64,000 nt of DNA, taken from Ziziphus jujuba (Eukaryota; Streptophyta; Magnoliopsida; Rosales; Rhamnaceae). Each line of letters opens with the position of its first letter. Position 1 is the first letter of the stretch. Position numbers and translations under genes: made by a program. Location of the stretch: positions 7,812,001-7,876,000 of the forward strand of contig NC_083386.1 in NCBI RefSeq assembly GCF_031755915.1. The letters are read 5' to 3'. The notes below the pieces were generated by a model. That model was not told the DNA's origin. It did not search any database and worked only from the letters and a program-made list of their open reading frames with translations. Shown piece by piece: positions 56,602 through 64,000 of this stretch.

Positions 56602-57510
56602 TGATGCGAATTCTCCCGAGCTCGCACAACTGACAACTCACTGGGGTACTAATCCGATACAGATGAAGACTGGACTGATCACTGGGGCTCAAGCTAAGAG
56701 GTTTAAGGACAACCTTGTTGCCTCTATCCAGAAAGTAATTCATTCTCAAAAGGGCTTGTCCATACCTGAAGATAAAAGATCTGTTTTAAGCATCCAAGTG
56801 GTGGAGGCTGATACATCGGACATTTTACATTGGACACCCATACATCGGATATTTTATATCAGACACCCATACATCGGATATTTTATATCAGACATCCATG
56901 CCTCGGACATCTGACCTCGGACTTCGGACATTAGACATAAGTCAGCTTAGTTGTCAAACTAGTAAACTCGTTTTCTAATTTGCGTTTGACTTTTTTTTTT
57001 GGGTTTTTATTTATTTATTTGCTGGACAAATAAGTTTAGGAAAGTTATTATTTTATTATTTTCATTGTAAATTAATTAATTCCTACTTCAAAATAAGGGA
57101 ATTAATTAATCCAAATTAGATTAGAAAAGGATGTGAAATTAGGCAATTTCCTAATTGGATTCTATGTTGGCCGAAGTTTTCTAATCCTTTTAGGGTTTTA
57201 TTTTGTTCATTCAAAGCCTATTTTAAGGATTATTTTCAACGAGAAATTAAGCTTGAATTTTATACAAAAAATTATTTATGAAATTGAATTCTCTTTGTTC
57301 TTTTGAATACCTAAAACACCATTAGTGAATGAGTGTTTTAGTTTGACTTATCAATAGGCCTTCCATCACCTATTGTGGTGTCTTCATTATATACCAAGAT
57401 TTCTAATCACAAGTTGGTTAGGGATCAAGGTGACCATTAGAACTTGAACATAATTAGATCCGGGCTAATATAATACGGGTTTAGGAGCAGGTCGTCCTAG
57501 GTTCGTATCA
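56602..57510 (+). repeat. Gypsy 2, 3' LTR
   Basis: 909 bp beginning tgatgcgaattctcc and ending ggttcgtatca. Relative to the 5' LTR it lacks part of the cggacatc-repeat block and has an extra segment near 57275-57315. Confidence 0.92.
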
Positions 57511-57515
57511 TTTCG

Positions 57516-57838
57516 GCATCCGTTTTTTTCCTCCGGCACCATTATTGATTCCGGAGCTTTCCTAACTCATTTGTCGGCAACTGCATATAATGCCTTCCAG
57601 TCCGAATTTCGGCAACATATGACAGATTATAAGTTGGTAACAGTAGCCCCAAACTCGTTGTTGGATACTTGGTATGACTTCAGCGGTAATGTAGAGGTAA
57701 AGATTCCAAAATACGCTTCTTGTTCGGCGGAAGGACTACAGTGGACTTGGATGCAACCGGAATATTGGTTGTATTAAGTCCCAAATTTGTTTGGCATTTG
57801 CTGGGAACAAGGACGATTCTGACATTGCCATCTTTCGG
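57516..57838 (+). pseudogene. Protease copy 2, exon 3, part after Gypsy 2
   Basis: Continues directly from QVPIP with ASVFFSGTIIDSGAFLTHLS, AYNAFQSEFRQHMTDYK and LLDTWYDFSGNVEVKIPKY. After frameshifts it gives FGGRTTVDLDATGILVV and AFAGNKDDSDIAIF. The second catalytic Asp is present in IIDSG. Cys in the usual LDTCYDFSG motif is Trp. The sequence stops matching at about 57838-57845, where antisense RING-gene sequence begins. Confidence 0.85.
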
Positions 57839-58321
57839 CAATGGTACTGGAACCTCAGCAAAAGGAGTCGGCAAAGGAGAATTTCGGCACACCGGACACA
57901 TGGGATTCAACCGAAGCCACGGATTGACACACCTGAGATGGAAACGGTGATCACAATCCGGAAGCAACCTCAGCAAGTCCTTCTCTTTATAATCCATCAA
58001 ACAGATTGAATAGCAACAGGAACTAGCCAATGAGGACTCATCATCACCTTTGATGTTGTTGAGTTTGTCGTCGAAGTAAATAATCTTCGGGAAGCCGTCG
58101 AGGGCCACTTCCTCGATGCCTTCTCGCTGACGTGTTCCAACCGAGTCGCCGCCAATGGTGATGATTGTGAGAAAGTTATTGGTTCCTTGACTTGATTCAG
58201 AAGGTAATAGCCTCTTTTTCTTGCACAAGTAGTTAAGGAGACTCACTGCTAAGATTAGAAGAAGCACATCGATAGGTACTCCTATCCCATATGCATATCC
58301 ACCGAGATTTCTGTGAGACAT
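57680..58321 (-). CDS. ATL-type RING-H2 finger protein with antisense-protease tail (probable pseudogene or chimera)
   Basis: 213 codons. ATL proteins are membrane-anchored E3 ubiquitin ligases. Residues 8-32 form a transmembrane segment (GGYAYGIGVPIDVLLLILAV), 70-83 fit the GLD-like region (EEVALDGFPKIIYF), and 104-146 are the RING (ICLMDYKEKDLLRLLPDC, HRFHLRC, PWLRLNPMCPVCR). It resembles the ATL70/72 subgroup, including SPLPTPFAEVPVPL after the RING. The first zinc ligand is Tyr104 where CSIC is expected; Cys102 and Cys103 sit just before it. The other ligands Cys107, Cys123, His125, His128, Cys131, Cys142 and Cys145 are present. From about residue 162 the codons are the antisense of the protease copy 2 relic, giving about 50 foreign residues. 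Expression and function are uncertain. Confidence 0.7.
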   Translation of the reverse strand: MSHRNLGGYAYGIGVPIDVLLLILAVSLLNYLCKKKRLLPSESSQGTNNFLTIITIGGDSVGTRQREGIEEVALDGFPKIIYFDDKLNNIKGDDESSLASSCCYSICLMDYKEKDLLRLLPDCDHRFHLRCVNPWLRLNPMCPVCRNSPLPTPFAEVPVPLPKDGNVRIVLVPSKCQTNLGLNTTNIPVASKSTVVLPPNKKRILESLPLHYR

Positions 58322-59174
58322 TGTTGGACCTTCATGTAAAAAATATCAAAGTGAAGCCAAAGAGAAAGTGGTGGGGATGAGAAAATTTTCTATATCATGA
58401 TTCCTTTAGGACATTTTTCCTCAGGAAATATAGTGATCAACCGTGTTTTTATTTTATTTTATTATTGTTTTTTACATTTTTTAATAAGTAAAAGTTTATT
58501 TTACCCAGAAAAATAAATAAATAAAAATAAGAATTTATTTAATTATTTGGTTTTGGAGCTTCTATTCTTTCTGTTTTCCTGTACCAGTGGTTTCATTTGT
58601 GTAATTAGAGGTGTTTCCTTGTATTTATTTTGCAATGAATTACGGGTGCATCAATTATTAGCTACCGTACCATGACTATGTCAGACGTGAGAAATTTTAA
58701 GGTACCGAATGTGCACCTTACATGGAGCGGACTATATATTTGATGTGACAATAAAACTTTATAAGATTTTGATAAAAAATATTCATTTATTAGTTTAATG
58801 CAAGTTTTTTCCTTTCCAAGATATATATATATTTTCATTTTCAGTGGTCAATGTTCATTTTCATGATTAACTTAAATTCTTAATTTGCAATTGGGTAAAG
58901 ACTGCTACTATTATAAAATGATCAATACATATCCACTCTTAAAAAGAAAAAAAAAATGATGAAAAAAATTGTTTATTTTGTCAATATCATGCGTAGAGCT
59001 CCAGGTAAGTATGATTAGCCACCCTTATTTACCAAAAATAAAAAATTAGCCACCGTTGATAAAATTGTAATTCTAGTCATCAACTTTGACTACAACCAAA
59101 GCAATTTGTCAGCTATTTCTTCATGCCTATTTTTGGATATTCAATTAATTGTTGAATATATACAAGACTATAAG

Positions 59175-59178
59175 TACA

Positions 59179-59225
<47 letters not shown>
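59175..59225. repeat. (CA)n microsatellite
   Basis: About 23 CA units with one early interruption (cccaca). Confidence 0.95.
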
Positions 59226-59227
<2 letters not shown>

Positions 59228-59339
59228 AATAAGTGATGTATAATTAATTTATTCCAAACATGAAGAACTAAATTATTCTTTATTGACTCCAGATTAGTAT
59301 TTCATCTTCATTGTGTCGATACATTGTGATTAAAAAAAG

Positions 59340-59430
59340 AATTTTTTTTTTTTAAAAAAAGGAAGAGAAATAAGAAGAAAAAAAAAACTTTTTTAAAAAA
59401 GGAAGAGAAATAAGAAAAAAAAAAAAAAAT
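59340..59430. repeat. Duplicated A-rich unit
   Basis: aaaaaaggaagagaaataag occurs twice, about 40 bp apart, within an A/T-run context. It is a local tandem duplication. Confidence 0.8.
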
Positions 59431-60419
59431 TAGTGCATGATTCAAAGTAAACAAAACAACCTAAAATAAAAATACAAGCTTGTGAATGATTATATATGGA
59501 CAGGGATACTGCACTTTCCTCTTGCATAAGTCATGAGGACCCAAGAGAGAGATTTAAATCACTTGTAAGATCAACAATTGCTGGCTGTTTTGTGGGTTCC
59601 GCGTGCTGTACACTGTAGAAGAGGACGGCAGGGACAGTCATGCAGTGGTAGGCTAGATGGTGCAGGAACTCCTATTCGGGTTATTAAATTCCATCTGCTA
59701 ATGGTTTACAATTCCTTCCTGCCGCCTGGGTCAAGGACAATCAGCAGGAGACCCTTTTGGTACGGGTAAGTTTTATTGGAGAGATTGAAAATTTTGGGAC
59801 GAGTTTCTCTTCCTTTACTTTGGGTGCAAAATCATAAAAGATTAGGGGCACGGATGCAAAAATGACTAAAGACAAAGACAACCATTTTGTAAAGGCCCAG
59901 ACCCGTAATATCATCCAAATAAACTCCAAGACCCATAAACTTACAAAAATGAAAAAGGGCCAAGATCCAGAAAAGCCCAAACACAAAAAAAAAAAAAAAA
60001 AGGAAAAAAGAGAAAAATAGAATCAGCAAATGCCACATAAAAGACCAACAAGAATCTGCAACTTGTAAACAATTATAGCGTCGCCAAAAAGACAGAACAT
60101 TGACATATTATGGACTAATAACCAAGTAGAATTGTAGAGCAAAGCATAATACTTCATAAATCTTGAAGTTCAATCCTAGCAACATATTGCGAGTCTCAAA
60201 CAAAGAGAAACTTCCAAAACCATAAAACTAACGCTCTAAAAGCCCTGTAACAGAGGTCAACAATGTGAAATTACCTTCTTCTTTTTTTCTGTTTTTTTTG
60301 GGGTTTATTTTCTAACACAATATGTTAAGTAAGGCCACCACACTTCTTTATTAGATGTGTTAACATCATGGAGTGTCGTTTCTTCACACTCGTCTATCTC
60401 CCTTCCAGGGCGGCAGCAC

Positions 60420-60588
60420 AGCCTCCAAATACTGTGCATATGGAGCAGCAGAAAGCTGTTGAGGCCGCACCATAATTACGGAGCTTCGCTTGCGCGTATA
60501 GAAGTATTGGAAAGCTGCATCGTGGAGGCCTACTTCGGTGAATATCAAGTCCCCGACAAAAAGAACAGGATGCCAAGGGAGACTTGAA
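60420..60588 (+). other. Possible coding relic, unrecognised
   Basis: In an AT-rich setting this island of normal base composition reads NYGASLARIEVLESCIVEAY then FGEYQVPDKKNRMPRET and a stop. Upstream in another frame it reads AAAQPPNTVHMEQQKAVEAA. The residue mix looks protein-like, but I do not recognise a family. A one-base shift would join the two frames, so it may be the last exon of a decayed gene. It could also be chance. Confidence 0.25.
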
Positions 60589-61922
60589 TACCTTTCAGAA
60601 CTTTGCCTGTTGATCCATTGTATTTTTAGGTGTCCATCAACGGTGACTTGGGTTTTCTTTTTTTTGGTTTGGTTTGGTTTGTGTGTGTGTTTGTTTGCAG
60701 AGAAAAATATAAAGTTCTTGTTAAAGCTTTGGAAGCTTGTGGAGCTAAGTTTTGTGAGAAATTAAAATTTGTATTGTAGAGATTATTGTCATCCCTACCT
60801 GTCCTTGTTTATGAGAAATATACTTCTCCATCACCTTGCCATATACCATTAGTTTGGCTCCTCTTTCACTTTGAGAGTTATTTTGAGAAATACTTCATAA
60901 AATTGTTATGTGTATATATATATATATATATATATAGATAGATATATCTGTGTACCATGCAAGTTTTCGCAATTAGATCTAGTTGGAGGTTGAAAAGTAA
61001 TCATATAAGGGAAAGAAACAATAAGACAATTAATTATTGGGGTTTTATTTCGATGTTTGGTAATAAAACAAGAAATAATAGAGAAGTAAAACATAAAATG
61101 TGTAGACAATTTTAGAAATTTTTGTTAGTAGAATTCAAATTTAAACATAGGCTTATATAGGAGAGAGTTTTGGTTTTGCTTACTTCTTTTTACTTTAATT
61201 TCCTCATGATTATTTTTTTTTTGGGGTAATAAATTTCCCCATGATTTGTTAGTAACTATATATGTATATACACAATAGGGCTCCATTGAGGATGCCCTTA
61301 AATTGTGAAACTTGAGGATTAGTGAGAGGTTGCTCAGATTTTTTGGCATTTATTACTTTCCTTAAATTTCAAAAACCTATTTTTACATTTTAAAATTTTT
61401 TCATATATATATATATATATATATAGAACAAAATAAATAAATGAGTTTCCCGACCCTAATAAGTAGTATTTAACCATATAAAAAATGATATGCATAATTG
61501 CATATGTGCATATATATATATAGTCACACATAATTATTACAATTGGAATAGCAAGAACCAACTTTTTTTTTTTTTTTTTTGGTTAAATTAGTAAGAACCT
61601 ACTTGACACGTAACTTAAGTTACTTCCGTTCAAATTAGACGCTGGTCAATGGGAAAACGCTGAGCATCTTTAGGCTTTAGTATACATATACTTATATATT
61701 CGGAGAGTGATTTGAATCCCCTTGGTTTGAAGTACCAGGACATGTGAGCCTTCCCAACAAATATTGAACCACATAAACATTCCTTGGCACAAACATTAAA
61801 AAGATATTCCTAGAAATAAGTGGCTGAAGTTGATCCGAATTCATATACCACTGCTATAAATAATCGAACAGAAGTTGAGAAGTAAAGTGAAAATTCATTC
61901 TCTGCATTTATAATTATTAACC

Positions 61923-63322
61923 ATGAAGGAATACATCTTTTACATAGCAATGGTAGTGGTTCAATTAACATATGGTGGATCACACATTCTCATCAAAATT
62001 TCTCTTCACAAGGGACTCAGTCAACTTGTTTTTGTGGTCTGTAGGCATCTAATTGCCATGCTTTTGCTAGGACCCTTTGCTTATGTGCTTGAAAGGTAAG
62101 CTACCTACCTAATCTTGCCTTGAGGCCGGAAGAGCTTATAGCTAATTCAGTCTTTCTACCTTGATCAGTGACTTTATTATTATTATTATTATTGGTTATT
62201 TAGATTTAATGCTAATAATATTATTATCTTAGAATGAGTATTTGCAAAATGGATATATGCAGGTATCAGCGCCCTTCACTCTCATTTTCAATAATTACTA
62301 GGATTTTTGCGCTTTCATCACTTGGGACTACAATCCATCTGAATGTGTACTATGCTGGTTTAGCATATACTTCTCCAACTGTTGCAAGTGCCTTGAGCAA
62401 TGTTTCCCCTAGTTTGACATTTCTCATTGCAATGTCATAAAAGTGGAGTGGTGGCTTTTGAAACATCAGAAAAAAGTAATTTTTTTTTCCTGCATTTATA
62501 CGAATATTACAATAATATGATTGATAACAACTCAAGAACAGGGCCTATTATATATTCCCTCTTTATTTGTTTGATTGGATTTTGAAAGTTCTGTTTATTT
62601 CTTAAACTTTCATGTCATCAATTCAGAAACCCCTGTTTATAATTATCAGAAAGAAAAAGAATTAAATATTTGATTAATTGTGTAATTTTTGATGTAATTT
62701 AATTAGGATGGAGAAATTGAAGATTATAAGTATGAGAAGTCAAGCAAAGGTGTTGGGAACAGCAATTTGCATATATGGGTCTCTTCTTTTTACATTCTGG
62801 AAAGGACAACGCCTTTTGAAAGGTTTTGTTGAAAAGCCACTCATAAACATCAAAGCTGGATCTGTAGGTGATTTTAAGCAAACTAAACAAAACTGGATCA
62901 AAGGCGCAGCTCTTATTCTCATTAGCCACATTGCATGGAGTGGATGGTTAATTCTCCAGGTGATAAATATTTATTAATTATTTATTTTTTTAATCTATAT
63001 ACATCAAATGCATTAATTAGATCATGCATTAATATTATTTAATTAATTTTATGAAAACTACGGGATTAGAATTATAATAATATTAACATCTAACAGGCTG
63101 TAGTCTCAAAAGTGTACCCGGCTCGATTATCACTCAATACTATGGTCTGCTTCTTCGCCTCACTGCGATCTTCTTGACTTGCCCTGTTTTTTGAAAGAGA
63201 ACCAACTTCATGGAAGCTGGAATGGGATGTCAATCTTTTAACCATCGTTCACTGTGTAAGTAGTATTTTCTATAAATTATGGACCATGTTCTGATATATT
63301 CTTGTTTGTGTCCATTATATCG

Positions 63323-63359
<37 letters not shown>

Positions 63360-64000
63360 CATGATAGTTTGGAGAGATGTAATTAATTAATAAAAGAATT
63401 TTGCAGTGGTTCATATATAATCTAATGCGGTTTGGTTAGTTGATAGTGGCCCGGGGTTCACACCCTCTCTCCCCCTGGCCTCAAAGTTTTGCTACAAAAC
63501 ACGTCCTGAAGGGAGAGGTATCCACAGCCTTATAAAGACCACTTCGTGCCCCTTTTCAACCGATGTGGGATGTTACAGGGATGTTACAATCCTCCCCCCT
63601 TGGGGTCCAACGTCCTCGCTGGCACACCGATTCGGATCCGGCTCTGATACCACTGTAACAGGCCAGACCACCCGCATCAGGATATTGTCTTTTTTGGCCC
63701 AGAGTTCACACCCTCTCTCCCCCTGGCCTCAAGGTTTTGCTACAAAACGCGTCCTGAAGAGAGAGGTATCCACAGCCTTATAAAGACCGCTTCGTGCCCC
63801 TCTCCGCTTCGTGCCCCTCTCCAACCGATGTGGGATGTTACATTAATACTGCAGGGAGTTGTGATCTCAACTTTAGTACAGTACCTGCAAACATGGTGCA
63901 TTAGTAACAAAGGACCAGTTTTTGCTGCAATGTTTAGTCCCCTACTACTAATTTTCGTGGGAATATTTTCAGCAATTGCTTTTGCGGAAAGACTTCATTT
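61923..64000 (+). pseudogene. WAT1-related (nodulin MtN21/EamA-like) transporter pseudogene, 3' end outside window
   Basis: WAT1-type proteins are membrane transporters of the drug/metabolite superfamily with ten helices in two EamA halves. Exons by family match and GT/AG sites: 61923-62095 (YIFYIAMVVVQLTYGGSHIL), 62263-62442 (LGTTIHLNVYYAGLAYTSPT, VASALSNVSPSLTFLIAM), 62707-62959 (MEKLKI, KVLGTAICIYGSLLFTFWKG, NWIKGAALILISHIAWSGWL), 63097-63255 (AVVSKVYPARLSLNTMVCFF), 63855-64000 onward (GVVISTLVQYLQTWCI, GPVFAAMFSPLLLIFVGIFS). Two in-frame stops disable it: TAA at 62438-62440, at the last Leu of exon 2, and TGA at 63175-63177 in exon 4. All splice sites look usable and exon phases agree, so inactivation is recent. 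A TRIM sits in the intron before exon 5. Confidence 0.85.
63447..63842 (-). mobile_element. TRIM (terminal-repeat retrotransposon in miniature)
   Basis: The minus-strand LTR starts TGTAACATCCCACATCGG and ends GGCCTGTTACA (complete copy 63654-63842). One base further is the primer site tggtatcagagc (minus strand, 63641-63652). A sense purine tract (aaggggggagg, 63590-63600) lies before the other LTR copy (about 63447-63588), which lacks the outer 44 bp or so. The short interior has no coding capacity. The complete LTR carries a 17-bp tandem duplication (cgcttcgtgcccctctc twice), and the truncated one a doubled gggatgttaca. It lies in the intron of the WAT1-like gene. No target-site duplication can be read because one end is truncated. 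Confidence 0.8.

Larger units (their letters stand above)
53699..56913 (+). pseudogene. Gypsy 2 pol: reverse transcriptase, RNase H, integrase
   Basis: RT is in one frame up to 54833 ([62 protein letters not shown] with the DD pair at 54543-54548). A one-base loss near 54830 then shifts the frame, a TAA occurs at about 55019 (after GIGAVLM), and the frame is open again to 56914. RNase H remnants include [10 protein letters not shown] and [14 protein letters not shown]. The integrase zinc finger ([17 protein letters not shown]) and core ([27 protein letters not shown]) are complete. About 104 codons of the last frame lie inside the 3' LTR. No chromodomain was recognised. The element is inactive on its own. 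Confidence 0.85.
49741..57510 (+). mobile_element. Ty3/Gypsy LTR retrotransposon 2, full length but disabled
   Basis: 7770-bp plus-strand element with about 910-bp LTRs bounded by TGATACGAA...TTCGTATCA inverted tips and flanked by ttccg (49736-49740) and tttcg (57511-57515, one mismatch). Order: gag-protease, reverse transcriptase, RNase H, integrase. The pol frame is broken by frameshifts and a nonsense codon. The LTRs differ by many substitutions and small indels, so it is older than the Gypsy array. It splits the C-terminal lobe of protease copy 2. Confidence 0.93.
44758..57838 (+). pseudogene. Aspartic protease (nepenthesin/CND41-like) pseudogene, copy 2
   Basis: A tandem paralogue of copy 1 that retains parts of both lobes. 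Pieces: exon 1 (44758-44823 and 47662-47779), exon 2 (48177-about 48410 and about 48821-49016), exon 3 (49322-49740 and 57516-57838). A solo LTR, a MITE and a Gypsy element interrupt exons 1, 2 and 3 respectively. The first catalytic motif reads FDIGNDLTWTQC instead of DTGSD (Thr to Ile, Ser to Asn). A TAA lies at 48927-48929, and several frameshifts occur in exon 3. The second catalytic motif, IIDSG, is preserved (Asp codon 57547-57549). The last segment is lost at the junction with an antisense RING gene. Not functional. Confidence 0.88.
58322..61922. other. Intergenic DNA, mostly simple sequence
   Basis: No recognised gene. Contains a (CA)n microsatellite (59175-59225), a duplicated A-rich unit (59340-59430), several (TA)n tracts (60911-60934, 61401-61424) and a T run near 61562. 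Two less AT-rich islands near 59560-59770 and 60360-60600 could be exon relics. Confidence 0.55.

Noticed and set aside
59578..59769. 63-codon frame in the island near 59.6 kb
   Set aside because: No recognisable domain, no splice context, and other frames there are interrupted; kept only as part of a possible exon relic.

Overview
The window is nuclear DNA of a flowering plant, most likely a eudicot. The cellular sequences are plant families with introns: a nepenthesin/CND41-type aspartic protease, an ATL-type RING-H2 protein and a WAT1-related (nodulin MtN21/EamA) transporter. They sit in AT-rich DNA filled with plant LTR retrotransposons whose primer sites match initiator-Met tRNA. The species cannot be told from the sequence. 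No cellular gene here looks intact. The only long uninterrupted gene is the gag-pol of a Copia element.

Layout. 1-2771: the right-hand part of a CACTA transposon with palindromic motifs, a 28-bp tandem array and a tRNA-like stretch. 5234-30.5k: aspartic protease pseudogene copy 1. Its first intron, about 24 kb, holds a hAT-like MITE (6200-6727) and a Copia element (7822-29158). A 15.7-kb Gypsy array (13298-29042) is inserted in the Copia 3' LTR. The array reads LTR-internal-LTR-internal-LTR with near-identical 6369-bp units. 30.6-35.5k: AT-rich DNA with a long T tract. 35493-44405: a decayed second Copia element that carries two solo LTRs of the long-LTR Gypsy group. 44758-57838: aspartic protease pseudogene copy 2, cut by a solo LTR (44824-47656), a MITE (about 48417-48807) and a Gypsy element (49741-57510). 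57680-58321 (minus): a RING-H2 ORF whose C-terminal codons are the antisense of the protease relic. 58.3-61.9k: mostly simple sequence. 61923-64000: a WAT1-like pseudogene running off the window, with a TRIM in an intron.

Most insertions can be ordered from target-site duplications: atttt for Copia 1, gcaga for the Gypsy array inside it, tgtcc for Copia 2, ttaat for the solo LTR in exon 1 of copy 2, ttccg/tttcg for Gypsy 2 and cttagagc for the hAT MITE. The two proteases are a tandem pair that decayed while being filled with transposons.

The most unusual object is the Gypsy array. Its internal region is not a simple deletion derivative. In sense order (minus strand) it reads primer site, a fossil integrase fragment, a second better-kept integrase fragment, then gag lacking its N-terminus, then a scrap of protease joined to the pol/chromodomain tail. 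It looks like a scrambled non-autonomous element that was later duplicated as LTR-internal units after one insertion. Boundaries were found by eye from repeats, duplications and reading frames; family-level names are more secure than lineage names.
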